In this document: one piece after another, positions 1-8,591 of the stretch
Position numbering within the stretch: the stretch's first letter is position 1
How the letters are laid out: each line of letters starts with the position of its first letter
Source of the DNA: Noviluteimonas caseinilytica
GTDB taxonomy: Bacteria > Pseudomonadota > Gammaproteobacteria > Xanthomonadales > Xanthomonadaceae
NCBI RefSeq assembly: GCF_018406605.1
Contig: NZ_AP024545.1
Coordinates: forward strand, 1,612,001-1,676,000
DNA length: 64,000 nt
Direction: 5' to 3'
The notes under the pieces: generated by a model
What the model saw: the letters and a program-made list of their open reading frames with translations, nothing else
Databases searched by the model: none
Told to the model about the DNA's origin: nothing
Program-made: the position numbers and the translations under genes

Positions 1-42
1 CCGCCGGCCGTGGACCCGCAGCCGCCCGCCCCTGTCGGCTGA
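1..42 (+). CDS. possible 3' end of a proline-rich CDS (partial)
   Basis: Frame 1 stays open from the window edge to a TGA at 40-42 and would encode a short Pro-rich tail (PPAVDPQPPAPVG). The stop abuts the stop of the convergent pilus ATPase gene at 43. Only 13 codons are visible, so this could be chance. Nothing can be said about function. Confidence 0.25.
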   Translation, partial: PPAVDPQPPAPVG

Positions 43-1296
43 TCAGCCCGCCGCGGCCTGCTTGGCCGCCATCAGGCGCTGCAGTTCGATCTCGTCGCGC
101 TTGAACTGCTGCTTGCGCAGTTCTTCCTGGCGCATCGCTTCCAGTTCCGCCGGCGTGGGCTGGTGGTGGAGCTCCAGCGACGTCCCGGCGGCGTTCGACG
201 GCTCGCCGCGCTTGCTCTTCAACTTGATGTTCAGGCGCAGCTCGTTCGCCGAGTCCGCGTTGCGGATGGCTTCTTCGTACGAGATCAGCCCGTCGTTGTA
301 GAGCTCGAACAACGCCCAGTCGAACGTGCGCATGCCCAGTTCGCGCGACTTGGTCATCACGCCCTTGAGCTCGTTGAACTCGCCCTTGAAGATCTTCTCG
401 GCGATGGTGGGCGTGTTGAGCAGGATTTCGATCGCGGCGACGCGGCCCTTGCCGTCCTCGGTGCGCACCAGGCGCTGCGAGACGATCGCGCGCAGGTTGG
501 CCGACAGGTCCATCAGCAGCTGCGTGCGGCGTTCTTCCGGGAAGAAGTTGATGATGCGTTCCATCGTCTGCGACGCGCTGTTGGCGTGCAGGGTGCTCAG
601 GCACAGGTGGCCGGTCTCGGCGAAGGAGATCGCGTGCTCCATCGTTTCCGCGTCGCGGATCTCGCCGACCAGGATCACGTCCGGCGCCTGGCGCAGGGTG
701 TTCTTCAGCGCGTGGTGCCACGAATGCGTGTCGACGCCGACTTCGCGGTGCGTGACCAGCGACTTCTGCGAGACGTGCGCGTATTCGACCGGATCCTCGA
801 CCGTGATGATGTGGCCGGCCGAGGTGCGGTTGCGGTGGTCGATCATCGCCGCCAGCGACGTGGACTTGCCCGAGCCCGTGCCGCCGACCAGCAGCACCAG
901 GCCGCGCTTCTCCATCACGACGTCCTTCAGGACCTCGGGGAGGCGCAGCTTTTCGAAATTCGGGATTTCCGCGGCGATCGTGCGCAGCACCATGCCCACG
1001 TTGCCCTGCTGCACGAACACGTTGACGCGGAAGCGCGACACGCCGGGCACCACGATGGCGAAGTTGCACTCCATCTGCTCGGCGAACTCGGCGCGCTGCT
1101 TCTCGTTCATCAGGCAGCGGGCGAGGGACGCGGTGACTTCGCTGGTGAGCTTCTGCTGCGTGAGCGGCGTCATCGACCCGTGCGCCTTCATGCTCGGCGG
1201 GTAGTCGTGCGCGATGAACAAGTCGGAGCCGCCGGCCTTGGCCATCGCCGCCAGCAGCTTGTGCATGTAGTCCTTGGCTTGTTCGTCGCTCAACAT
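43..1296 (-). CDS. pilU: PilT/PilU-family type IV pilus twitching ATPase, PilU-like
   Basis: Hexameric secretion-type ATPase expected to power pilus retraction at the inner-membrane base of the type IV pilus, normally together with PilT. The 417-residue product has a Walker A GGTGSGKST near residues 138-146, an Asp box ITVEDPVEY near 164, a Walker B region DVILVGEIRD near 206-215, and the His-box ETGHLCLSTLHAN that follows. The C-terminal extension after the ATPase core is long and Gln/Glu/Lys-rich, as in PilU. I chose ATG 1296 because AGGAAG lies about 8 nt upstream; an upstream in-frame start at 1368 has no ribosome binding site. PilT is not adjacent: the gene upstream is a DUF3297 protein, so PilU versus a PilT paralog rests on sequence style only. 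Confidence 0.85.
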   Translation of the reverse strand: MLSDEQAKDYMHKLLAAMAKAGGSDLFIAHDYPPSMKAHGSMTPLTQQKLTSEVTASLARCLMNEKQRAEFAEQMECNFAIVVPGVSRFRVNVFVQQGNVGMVLRTIAAEIPNFEKLRLPEVLKDVVMEKRGLVLLVGGTGSGKSTSLAAMIDHRNRTSAGHIITVEDPVEYAHVSQKSLVTHREVGVDTHSWHHALKNTLRQAPDVILVGEIRDAETMEHAISFAETGHLCLSTLHANSASQTMERIINFFPEERRTQLLMDLSANLRAIVSQRLVRTEDGKGRVAAIEILLNTPTIAEKIFKGEFNELKGVMTKSRELGMRTFDWALFELYNDGLISYEEAIRNADSANELRLNIKLKSKRGEPSNAAGTSLELHHQPTPAELEAMRQEELRKQQFKRDEIELQRLMAAKQAAAG

Positions 1297-1404
1297 CGAA
1301 ACCGCTTCCTGCACGTGGGTGCGGCAGTCTACGGATTCGGCGCACGCTGGCGTCGCGGACGCGATCACGGTCCGCGCTCCAAGAAAAATTCTTACCCGCG
1401 CGGG

Positions 1405-1668
1405 TTAAACCTGTTCAGCGTCCGCGTCGTCGCCGCTGCGATACCAGGCTTCCACCTTGCCCTGCATCTTCATCGTCATCGGCTGGCCGCGGCGATCGAG
1501 CGACTTGCCCACCGGCAGGCGCACCCAGCCTTCGCTGATGCAGTACTCCTCGACGTTGGTGCGTTCCACGCCGTTGAACTTGATGCCGATGCCGCGCTCG
1601 AGCGCAGCCTCGTCGTAGAACTTGCTGCGGGGATCGTTGGAGAGATGATCGGGGGGCGTGTCGGACAT
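1405..1668 (-). CDS. DUF3297 family protein
   Basis: Small soluble protein of 87 residues that matches the DUF3297 family by its whole layout: N-terminal DPRSKFYDE, then a GIGIKFNGVERTNVEEY core and a WVRLPVGKSLDRRGQPM segment. Length is normal for the family. Function is unknown. No signal peptide or membrane segment is visible. It lies upstream of and in the same direction as the pilus ATPase gene with a gap of about 108 bp, so it may be co-transcribed with it, but this is not shown. Confidence 0.8.
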   Translation of the reverse strand: MSDTPPDHLSNDPRSKFYDEAALERGIGIKFNGVERTNVEEYCISEGWVRLPVGKSLDRRGQPMTMKMQGKVEAWYRSGDDADAEQV

Positions 1669-1706
1669 GGTGCGTTTCGGTCGACGGGTGAAGGGTGGCG
1701 CACAGT

Positions 1707-1991
1707 CTAAGGGGCTTCGCCGCGGCCCTGTGCTTTCGCGCGTGCGATGACGCGGCGGACTAGGGCGCGGTCGGCGTGGCGCGAGATCGGTACGGCGCCC
1801 AGCGCGATGGCCCGATCACGCAGGTCCGAATCCACGTCGTAGTGGGCGCCGCTGGTCTTGTCCTGGAAAGCGCGGCGGGGCATGCCCAGCGCTGCGGCCA
1901 TCGCGTGCAACTCATCCAGCGTGTCCGCCATCAGGTGCGCCCAGCGGCGGTCGCGCCACAGGGTGACGGCGTCGTCCACGTACACGGTCAT
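1707..1991 (-). CDS. DUF4031 domain protein
   Basis: A 94-residue protein starting MTVYVDDAV, followed by WAHLMADTLDELHAMA and an HYDVDSDLRDRAIALGA segment. This is the standard DUF4031 pattern, a family of small soluble proteins of unknown function. The ATG at 1991 is the natural start since the family begins exactly here; the much longer open frame upstream is the antisense shadow of the ABC exporter gene. It is divergent from the exporter gene, with 57 bp between the two starts, so both promoters must overlap in that gap. Confidence 0.8.
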   Translation of the reverse strand: MTVYVDDAVTLWRDRRWAHLMADTLDELHAMAAALGMPRRAFQDKTSGAHYDVDSDLRDRAIALGAVPISRHADRALVRRVIARAKAQGRGEAP

Positions 1992-2048
1992 TCGCGCAGG
2001 GTGGGCCCGGCGTTGCATCCTGTCCACCGCGGCACCATCTGGACCCCC

Positions 2049-3980
2049 ATGCAGACCCCCAACGACCCCGTGGCTCCCGCGAGCCCGGCCCCGCCGTCCG
2101 ACGACCTCGTCGCCGCCCCGGACGCCTCCGCGGGCGCCGAACCCGTCGCGCGCGCCAGCAACACCCGCGCCGACTGGCAGGTGCTCTCGACGCTGGTCCC
2201 GTACCTGAAGCCCTTCGCCGGCCGCATCTCCCTGGCGCTGCTGCTGGTGATTCTCGGCAAGCTCGCCAACCTGGCGGTGCCGATGGTGCTCAAGCGGCTG
2301 GTCGACGGGCTCAACGTCGCCCCGTCGCTGATCGTGCTGCCGGTGGGCTTGCTGCTGGCCTACGGTGCGTCGCGCGTGGCGGTCACGATGTTCACCGAAC
2401 TGCGGCAGGTCGTGTTCGCGCGCGTGATGGCGCGGGTGTCGCGCCGCGTGACGTTGCAGGTCTTCCGGCATCTCCACGCGTTGTCGCTGCGCTTCCACCT
2501 GGCGCGGCGCACGGGCGGCGTGGCGCGCGACGTCGAGCGCGGCGGCACCGCGATCTCCGACCTGCTGGACTGGACGCTCTACACGATCGTCCCCACCGCG
2601 TTCGAAATCCTGCTCGTCACCGGCGTGCTCGCGTACTACTACGACTGGGGCTTCGTCGGGATCACCTTCGCCACGCTGGTGGCGTACGTCGCCTTCACCG
2701 TGTCGATCACCGAGTGGCGCACGCGCTACTACCGCGCCGCGGTGGAGGCCGACACCAAGGCCAACGAGCGCGCGGTGGATTCGTTGCTCAACTACGAGAC
2801 CGTCAAGTACTTCGGCAACGAAGAGCACGAAGCGCGCCGCTACGACGAAAACCTGCAGCGCCTCGAGAACGCGCAGGTGATGAGCCGCAAGACCCTGGCG
2901 GTGCTCAACCTCGGGCAGACCGCGATCGTGGCGCTGGGCGTGTCCGCGATGATGTGGCGCGCGGCGGCGGGCGTGGTGTCGGGCGAGATGACGGTCGGCG
3001 ACCTGGTGCTGGTCAACGCCTACCTGCTGCAGCTGTCCGCGCCGCTGAACATGCTCGGCATGATGTATCGCGAGGTGAAGCAGGCGATGACCAACCTGGA
3101 ACGCCTGTTCGGCCTGCTGGACGAGCGCCAGGACGTGCAGGACCGCCCCGGCGCGGTGCCGCTGCATGCCACGCAGCCGCAGGTGCGCTTCGAAGCCGTG
3201 CGGTTCGCCTACGACCCGCGCCGGCAGATCCTGCGCGATGTCGACTTCACGATCGCGCCGGGCGCCACCGTGGCGGTGGTCGGGCATTCGGGGTCGGGCA
3301 AGTCCACGCTGGCGCGCTTGCTGTACCGCTTCTACGACATCGACGGCGGCCGCATCACGATCACCGACGCCAGCGGCACCGAGCACGACATCCGCGACTA
3401 CACGCAGCACTCGGTGCGCGCCACGATCGCGATCGTCCCGCAGGACACGGTGCTGTTCAACGACACCATCTACTACAACATCGAGTACGGCCGCCCCGGC
3501 GCCACGCGCGAAGAAGTCGAGCACGCCGCGCGCGCCGCGCACATCCACGAACAGATCGCGGCCCTGCCGGATGGTTACGACACGGAAGTGGGCGAGCGCG
3601 GGCTGAAGCTTTCCGGCGGCGAGAAGCAACGCGTCGCCATCGCGCGCGCGCTGCTCAAGAACCCGGCGATCCTGATCTTCGACGAGGCGACGTCGGCGCT
3701 GGATACGCGCTCGGAGCAGGCGATCCAGGGCGAACTGGACCGCATCGCATTGGGCCGCACCACGCTGACCATCGCGCATCGCCTGTCCACCGTGATGGGC
3801 GCGGACGAAATCCTGGTGATGGATGCCGGGCGCATCGTCGAGCGCGGCACGCACCTGGACCTCATCGCGCGGCAGGGCGTGTACGCGGCGATGTGGAAGC
3901 TGCAGCAGCAGGAGCGCATGGAAGAACTGCGCGAAGCCGCGCAGGTACCGCAACCCGCGCCGCAGGAAGCGGGCGCCTGA
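2049..3980 (+). CDS. Atm1/HMT1-type ABC exporter (fused permease and ATPase)
   Basis: Half-transporter of 643 residues: an N-terminal six-helix ABC exporter membrane domain (about residues 60-340) followed by a nucleotide-binding domain with Walker A GHSGSGKST near 412, signature LSGGEKQR near 521, Walker B ILIFDEATSALD near 541 and a switch His in IAHRLST. The membrane domain has the NYETVKYFGNE segment typical of the Atm1/ABCB7 group, which exports glutathione-linked sulfur or metal species across the inner membrane as a homodimer. Start ATG 2049 was chosen because the open frame upstream of it is antisense to the DUF4031 gene. The stop is followed after one base by the next gene, suggesting an operon. 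Substrate is inferred from family only. Confidence 0.88.
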   Translation: MQTPNDPVAPASPAPPSDDLVAAPDASAGAEPVARASNTRADWQVLSTLVPYLKPFAGRISLALLLVILGKLANLAVPMVLKRLVDGLNVAPSLIVLPVGLLLAYGASRVAVTMFTELRQVVFARVMARVSRRVTLQVFRHLHALSLRFHLARRTGGVARDVERGGTAISDLLDWTLYTIVPTAFEILLVTGVLAYYYDWGFVGITFATLVAYVAFTVSITEWRTRYYRAAVEADTKANERAVDSLLNYETVKYFGNEEHEARRYDENLQRLENAQVMSRKTLAVLNLGQTAIVALGVSAMMWRAAAGVVSGEMTVGDLVLVNAYLLQLSAPLNMLGMMYREVKQAMTNLERLFGLLDERQDVQDRPGAVPLHATQPQVRFEAVRFAYDPRRQILRDVDFTIAPGATVAVVGHSGSGKSTLARLLYRFYDIDGGRITITDASGTEHDIRDYTQHSVRATIAIVPQDTVLFNDTIYYNIEYGRPGATREEVEHAARAAHIHEQIAALPDGYDTEVGERGLKLSGGEKQRVAIARALLKNPAILIFDEATSALDTRSEQAIQGELDRIALGRTTLTIAHRLSTVMGADEILVMDAGRIVERGTHLDLIARQGVYAAMWKLQQQERMEELREAAQVPQPAPQEAGA

Positions 3981-3981
3981 C

Positions 3982-4788
3982 ATGTGCCTGATCGCCGTCG
4001 CCTGGCGTGCGCATCCGCGGTATCGGCTGGCGCTCATCGCCAACCGCGACGAATTCCACGGGCGGCCCACGGCGCCGGCGGGGCCGGATCCGGAGCACGC
4101 CGACGTGTTCGGCGGACGCGATCTCGAACACGGGGGAAGCTGGTTGCTCGCGTCCACGCGCGGGCGCCTCGCCGCAGTGACCAACGTGCGCGTGGGCGGC
4201 GATCCCGAAGTGGCGCCGTTGTCGCGCGGCACGCTGGTGCGCGGATTCGCGACCGGCAACATGACCGCCGACGCATACATGGCATCGCTCGCACCGGACG
4301 CCCCGCGCTTCGGTCGCTACAACCTGTTGTGCTGGGACGGCGACGCGCTCGCGTTCGCCACCAACCATCCGGCCCACGCCAGTCACGCCGTGACCGAAGG
4401 CGTACATGCGATGTCGAACGGCGCGTTCGATGCGCCGTGGCCGAAGAGCGGGCGCGCCACGCATGCGCTGGAACAATGGCTGGCGCAAGCCACCGATGCG
4501 CCGGTGGACGAAGCGCAGCTGGCGTCGTTGTTCGACGCGCTCGCCGACACCACGCCCGCGCCCGACGCGCGCCTGCCCGACACCGGCGTGGGCCTGGACC
4601 TCGAACGCGTGCTGTCGCCGCCCTTCGTGCGCGGCGCGCGTTACGGCACGCGGTGCAGCACGGTGGTGCTGGTGGACGAAGATGTGATCGTGTTCGCAGA
4701 ACGGCGCTTCGGGCCCGACGCCCTGCCACAGGGCACCACCGTCGCGCGCCTGCCACGCGCGGGACGCAGCATCCCGAACAACACGTGA
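3982..4788 (+). CDS. NRDE family protein (TANGO2-like)
   Basis: A 268-residue protein beginning MCLIAVAW with the defining NRDE motif at residues 21-24 (ALIANRDEFHGRPT). The family (TANGO2/NRDE) has an Ntn-hydrolase-like fold with Cys2 at the mature N-terminus; its biochemical role is not settled, though heme trafficking or lipid metabolism has been proposed for relatives. Cys2, the NRDE motif and the GGSWL segment are intact. The ATG lies one base after the stop of the ABC exporter gene, so the two are probably translated from one message. Confidence 0.85.
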   Translation: MCLIAVAWRAHPRYRLALIANRDEFHGRPTAPAGPDPEHADVFGGRDLEHGGSWLLASTRGRLAAVTNVRVGGDPEVAPLSRGTLVRGFATGNMTADAYMASLAPDAPRFGRYNLLCWDGDALAFATNHPAHASHAVTEGVHAMSNGAFDAPWPKSGRATHALEQWLAQATDAPVDEAQLASLFDALADTTPAPDARLPDTGVGLDLERVLSPPFVRGARYGTRCSTVVLVDEDVIVFAERRFGPDALPQGTTVARLPRAGRSIPNNT

Positions 4789-4882
4789 CCTGACGTTGGA
4801 TCTGGTGACCTTCGGCACGGGCAGCGGCGAATACCCGCTCCTAGACTGCGCGCCGCACACACCCCACGAGACCACGCACACC

Positions 4883-5185
4883 ATGTCGAACAGCATCAAG
4901 CGCATCGCCTTCGCCTTCGCCGCCACCGCCCTGGTGGCCTTCGGCGCCAACGCGCAGCAGGCGTCGGGCAACATCGCCGGCACCGCCGTCACCGGCGACA
5001 CCGTCCTGGTCACGGGCACCGGCACCGGTTTCCACCGCGAGCTGAAGATCGAGAAGGACGGCAAGTACCAGCTGCGTTCCGTGCCGCTGGGCGAGTACGT
5101 GGTCAGCGTCACGCACGCCGACGGCACCGCCGAGACGCCGAAGGGCGTCGCCGTGCGCGCCGGTTCGACCGCTCGCGTCAAGTAA
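4883..5185 (+). CDS. small secreted protein with carboxypeptidase-regulatory-like fold
   Basis: A 100-residue protein with a clear signal peptide (SIKRIAFAFAATALVAFGANAQ, cleavage probably after ANA) followed by a short beta-rich domain: GNIAGTAVTGDTVLV, KDGKYQLRSVPLGEYVVSV. The pattern resembles the carboxypeptidase regulatory-like/Cna-B type beta-sandwich often found at the N-terminus of TonB-dependent receptors, here free-standing. Function unknown. It is followed by a strong intrinsic terminator, so it forms the end of its transcription unit. Small proteins of this type appear repeatedly in Lysobacter and Xanthomonas genomes; I cannot name a family with certainty. Confidence 0.7.
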   Translation: MSNSIKRIAFAFAATALVAFGANAQQASGNIAGTAVTGDTVLVTGTGTGFHRELKIEKDGKYQLRSVPLGEYVVSVTHADGTAETPKGVAVRAGSTARVK

Positions 5186-5212
5186 GCAACGCGCTCCAAT
5201 CGTTGCACCAAG

Positions 5213-5236
5213 GGGCGGCCTCCGGGCCGCCCTTTT
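5213..5236 (+). terminator. Rho-independent terminator after the small secreted protein
   Basis: Perfect 8-bp GC stem (GGGCGGCC at 5213-5220 and GGCCGCCC at 5225-5232), a TCCG tetraloop and a TTTT tail at 5233-5236, 27 bp after the stop codon of the upstream gene. Confidence 0.85.
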
Positions 5237-5311
5237 GCGTTGCAGCCGGCCGGTCCGCGGCGCAACCTGCGTTCCCTAGCATTCAATCCGCATGTCTTTC
5301 GGGGGGATGAC

Positions 5312-6517
5312 ATGGGCAACGTGATCCGCGAACTGTTTTCCGGCGAAGTGCTGTATCGCCAGGGCGATCCGTCCGATTGCGCGTGGCTGATCGAACGCGG
5401 CGCGGTCGAACTCCACAGCGAACAAGGCCGCCGCACGATCGTGCACGCCACGCTGGGCCCGGGCGAACTGATCGGCGAGCTCGGCATGCTCGATGGGCAG
5501 CCGCGCAGCGCCACCGCCACCGCGCGCGGACCGACGCAATTGCTGGCGATCGACCACGACCAGTTCCTCGAACGCCTGGAAAGCGGCGATTCGATCGTCC
5601 GCACGCTCGTGCTCAGCCTGCTGCGCCGCACGCGCAGCATCCTCGCCAGCCTGCCGGCCGACCACGTGGTGCCGCCCGAAGACATGGTCAGCGAGTCGCG
5701 CGACGAGCGCGCGGGCCTGGACAAGATCCGCCTCGAAGCGCGCCTGCGCGATGCGATCGACAACCACACGCTCGACGTGCGCTACCAGCCGATCTACGAC
5801 ATCGCCGAAGGCCGCGTCAGCGGGTACGAGGCGCTCGTGCGCTGGCAGTTGCCGGATCGCGGCGCGGTGTCGCCGGCGGAATTCATCAAGCTCGCCGAAG
5901 AGACCTCGCTGATCGTGCCGGTGGGCGAATACGTGCTCGATCGCGTGCTGGAAGTGCTGACGGCGCTGCGCGACGCCGGCACCACGCCGCTGCCGAGCAT
6001 CGCGGTCAACCTGTCGGCGCGGCAATTGGTGGAACCGGGAATGGCGAGCCAGATCGTCGCGCGCACGCAACGCGCGCACTTGCCGCCCGGTGCGCTGAAG
6101 CTGGAGATCACCGAGAGCCGCATGCTCGACTACACGCCGGTCGCGGCCGTCATGGCGCATTGCCGCGAACACGGCATCCCGTTCGCGCTCGACGATTTCG
6201 GCACCGGCTATTCCAACCTCACGCACCTGCACAAGCTCGACTTCGAATTCATCAAGGTCGACCAGGCGTTCGCGCGCCACATGTTCGATTCACCGCGCGC
6301 GATGGCGATCGTCAACGCGATCGTCGCGATGGCGCACGGCATCGGCGCGTACGTGGTGGTGGAAGGGGTGGAGACGCACGATCAACTGCAGCGCCTGCGT
6401 GCGCTGGGCGTGCGCTATGCGCAGGGATACCTGATCGGGCAGGCGCAGCCGGCGTCGTCGGTGTTGTCGGGCGAAGCAGGGCGCGGGCTCCAGGCCCGCG
6501 CATCGGCGACCGGTTGA
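5312..6517 (+). CDS. cyclic-di-GMP phosphodiesterase with cNMP-binding and EAL domains
   Basis: A 401-residue soluble protein. Residues about 1-115 form a Crp/cAMP-type cyclic-nucleotide-binding barrel (LFSGEVLYRQGDPSDCAWL, GPGELIGELGMLDGQPRSA), and residues about 140-390 an EAL domain. EAL catalytic signatures look complete: YEALVRW with Glu near 173, the NLSARQL Asn, ITES Glu, DDFGTGYSN, the IKVD Lys, VVEGVET Glu and the QGYLIG Gln. It should hydrolyse c-di-GMP to pGpG, gated by whatever the N-terminal domain binds; no GGDEF domain or membrane segment is present. Start ATG 5312 follows a G-rich stretch and begins right at the cNMP domain; an in-frame upstream start would add 24 residues overlapping the terminator. 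Confidence 0.88.
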   Translation: MGNVIRELFSGEVLYRQGDPSDCAWLIERGAVELHSEQGRRTIVHATLGPGELIGELGMLDGQPRSATATARGPTQLLAIDHDQFLERLESGDSIVRTLVLSLLRRTRSILASLPADHVVPPEDMVSESRDERAGLDKIRLEARLRDAIDNHTLDVRYQPIYDIAEGRVSGYEALVRWQLPDRGAVSPAEFIKLAEETSLIVPVGEYVLDRVLEVLTALRDAGTTPLPSIAVNLSARQLVEPGMASQIVARTQRAHLPPGALKLEITESRMLDYTPVAAVMAHCREHGIPFALDDFGTGYSNLTHLHKLDFEFIKVDQAFARHMFDSPRAMAIVNAIVAMAHGIGAYVVVEGVETHDQLQRLRALGVRYAQGYLIGQAQPASSVLSGEAGRGLQARASATG

Positions 6518-6533
6518 GCGCCGCGAACCGCGC

Positions 6534-6674
6534 TTACGTCAGCGCGGTCCAGGCCAGCGTGGCGGCGACGATCATGACGACGGCGACGACCCACTGCGTG
6601 GCGGCTTCCTGGCGCTCTTCGCGCGTCGGGGCGACATAGGTCGTTTCGAAAGCGTCTTGCGGCATGGCGGACAT
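6534..6674 (-). CDS. small single-span membrane protein
   Basis: A 46-residue product starting MSAMPQDAFETTY with a charged middle (PTREERQEAA) and one hydrophobic helix at the C-terminus (WVVAVVMIVAATLAWTAL). An AGGGGA ribosome binding site sits about 7 nt before ATG 6674. No family recognised. It is convergent with the EAL gene. The start could instead be the ATG nine bases further on. Support comes only from the RBS and the sensible membrane-protein layout. Confidence 0.5.
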   Translation of the reverse strand: MSAMPQDAFETTYVAPTREERQEAATQWVVAVVMIVAATLAWTALT

Positions 6675-6871
6675 GGCGGTGATCCCCTGGTGCCAGGCGG
6701 GCTGGTCCCGTCTGAACGGTGGCCAGTCTCTGCCCGGGCCCGGGTCTGGCAGTGCGGACGACGTCACATTTTTCGAATTCACACGCCCCGGGCCGGGGGG
6801 GCCGGCTCCATTCGCGTTGCTCTCACGGTTTCCGTTCCAGGCTCGCCCCCGACGCGGAGAGGGAGCGGGAC

Positions 6872-8197
6872 ATGCGGATGCGGTTGGCGTTTTCGGGGCT
6901 TTCGGTCGCCATCGCGGCGCTGCTGGCCGCGGCCTGCGCGCCCAGCGCGAAGCTCACCACGGCGCAGACCAGCGGCCCGACGCCGGTGATCCCGGCCCCC
7001 GACAAGGCCCTGGTGCCCACCGTGAAGATCGCGCCCGCGACGGGCTGGCCGGCCGGGACGATGCCGACGGCCGCCCAGGGCCTGCAGGTGCAGGCCTTCG
7101 CGACGGGCCTGACCCATCCGCGCTGGCTGTACGTGCTGCCCAACGGCGACGTGCTGGTGGCGGAAACCAATCGCCCCGCGACGGAGGATCCCTCCGGCAA
7201 TCCGATCCGCGATGCCCTGATGAACCAGGCGTTCGAAAAAGCCGGCGCCGCGGTGCCGAGCCCCGAGCGCATTTCGCTGTTGCGCGACACCGATGGCGAC
7301 GGCGTGGCGGAAACGAAGACGACGTTCCTGCAGCACCTCACCTCGCCGTTCGGCATGGCGCTCGTCGGCGGCACGTTCTATGTCGCGAACGCCGATTCGA
7401 TCGTGCACGTGCCGTACAAGGCGGGCGAAACGACGATCACCGCCACGCCGGTGAAACTCGCCGACCTGCCGGGCGCGCCACGCAACCACCACTGGACCAA
7501 GAGCCTGCTCGCCAACGCGGACGGCACGAAGCTCTATGTCGGCGTGGGCTCCAACAGCAACGCCGCCGAACACGGCATGGACATCGAGTTCGAACGCGCC
7601 GCGATCCACGAGATCGACCTTGGCACCGGCAAGGGCCGCGTGTTCGCCAGCGGGCTGCGCAATCCGGTCGGCCTGGACTGGAATCCGCAAACGAAGGCGT
7701 TGTGGGTCGTCGTCAACGAACGCGACGAACTGGGCAGCGACCTCGTACCCGATTACCTGACGTCGGTGCAGGACGGCGCGTTCTACGGCTGGCCGTGGAG
7801 TTATTACGGTGCGCACGTCGACACGCGGGTGGAACCGGCGCGTCCCGACATGGTGGCCAAAGCGATCGCACCGGATTACGCACTGGGCCCGCACGTTGCA
7901 TCGCTGGGCCTGGCGTTCTACACCGGCACCGCGTTGCCTGCGCATTACCGCGACGGCGCCTTCGTCGGCTTGCACGGCTCCTGGAACCGCGATCCGCAGA
8001 GCGGCTACAAAGTGATCTTCGTGCCGTTCGCCAACGGCAAGCCCGCGGGCGCGGAGGAGGACGTGCTCACGGGCTTCCTCGATGCACAAGGCAACGCGCG
8101 CGGTCGCCCGGTGGGCGTGGTCGTGGCGAAGGATGGGGCGGTGCTGGTAGCCGACGACGTCGGCAACACGATCTGGCGGATCACGCCCGCGCATTGA
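6872..8197 (+). CDS. PQQ-dependent sorbosone/glucose dehydrogenase-like lipoprotein
   Basis: A 441-residue lipoprotein: signal peptide with lipobox LAAAC, lipidated Cys at residue 22, then a six-bladed beta-propeller of the soluble glucose/L-sorbosone dehydrogenase family. Family features seen are GLTHPRWLYVLPNGDVLVAETN, the ARNHHWTKS-like block, LYVGVGSNSN, GLRNPVGLDWNP, VNERDELG and YGWPWSYYG near the middle. Such proteins use pyrroloquinoline quinone to oxidise sugars in the periplasm and pass electrons to the respiratory chain. Substrate cannot be told from sequence. No PQQ synthesis genes are nearby. Start ATG 6872 is placed directly before the signal peptide, after a GGGAG-type RBS. Confidence 0.85.
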   Translation: MRMRLAFSGLSVAIAALLAAACAPSAKLTTAQTSGPTPVIPAPDKALVPTVKIAPATGWPAGTMPTAAQGLQVQAFATGLTHPRWLYVLPNGDVLVAETNRPATEDPSGNPIRDALMNQAFEKAGAAVPSPERISLLRDTDGDGVAETKTTFLQHLTSPFGMALVGGTFYVANADSIVHVPYKAGETTITATPVKLADLPGAPRNHHWTKSLLANADGTKLYVGVGSNSNAAEHGMDIEFERAAIHEIDLGTGKGRVFASGLRNPVGLDWNPQTKALWVVVNERDELGSDLVPDYLTSVQDGAFYGWPWSYYGAHVDTRVEPARPDMVAKAIAPDYALGPHVASLGLAFYTGTALPAHYRDGAFVGLHGSWNRDPQSGYKVIFVPFANGKPAGAEEDVLTGFLDAQGNARGRPVGVVVAKDGAVLVADDVGNTIWRITPAH

Positions 8198-8222
8198 GCG
8201 CGGGCGTTTCCGTTCCGGACAT

Positions 8223-8480
8223 TCAACGCGCGGCTTGCGGCGTCGCTTCGAACCGGCGGGCGTAGTCGCGTTCGTTCGCGACGCGTTCCACTTCCGAATC
8301 CGCCAGGTTGGGCGCGGCATAGACCGCGTAGGCAATGGACCCGTTGCGCTGGCCCACGTGGTGCAGCGTGTATCGCGGTGATCCACCGCCGGTGTTCGGA
8401 GGGTAGTGCGTGGGCGGCTGTGCGCCGTCCATGTCCAGTTCGCTGTTGTCCACCGCGCCACCGACGAAGAGGGCTCGCAT
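8223..8480 (-). CDS. hypothetical protein, 85 residues
   Basis: No family recognised. The product (MRALFVGGAVDNSELDM...) has a Pro/Gly-rich first half with THYPPN, a middle RYTLHHVGQRNGSIAYAVY that looks like a beta-hairpin, and a charged C-terminal helix (LADSEVERVANERDYARRF). A GGAG ribosome binding site lies about 8 nt before ATG 8480. It is probably cytoplasmic: no signal peptide or membrane helix is visible. Convergent with the sugar dehydrogenase gene. Confidence 0.6.
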   Translation of the reverse strand: MRALFVGGAVDNSELDMDGAQPPTHYPPNTGGGSPRYTLHHVGQRNGSIAYAVYAAPNLADSEVERVANERDYARRFEATPQAAR

Positions 8481-8540
8481 TCGTCACTCCAGATGAGGTC
8501 AGTGACGCATCCTCTGGCAAGCGGCGTTGCGGTGGGATCA

Positions 8541-8575
8541 AACCGGCGTTAAGCGGGGTGCGCCCAACGCCGGTT
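8541..8575. other. perfect 10-bp inverted repeat between two minus-strand genes
   Basis: AACCGGCGTT (8541-8550) and AACGCCGGTT (8566-8575) with a 15-base loop, located 16 bp past the stop of the DUF6249-like gene. No T-run follows on either strand, so termination would be atypical; a binding site is also possible. Confidence 0.4.
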
Positions 8576-8591
8576 CGGGAAGCGCGATGGA

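Noticed and set aside
1707..4280. An 857-codon minus-strand frame covering the ABC exporter region
   Set aside because: Only its last 94 codons (DUF4031) are real; the rest is antisense to motif-bearing genes.
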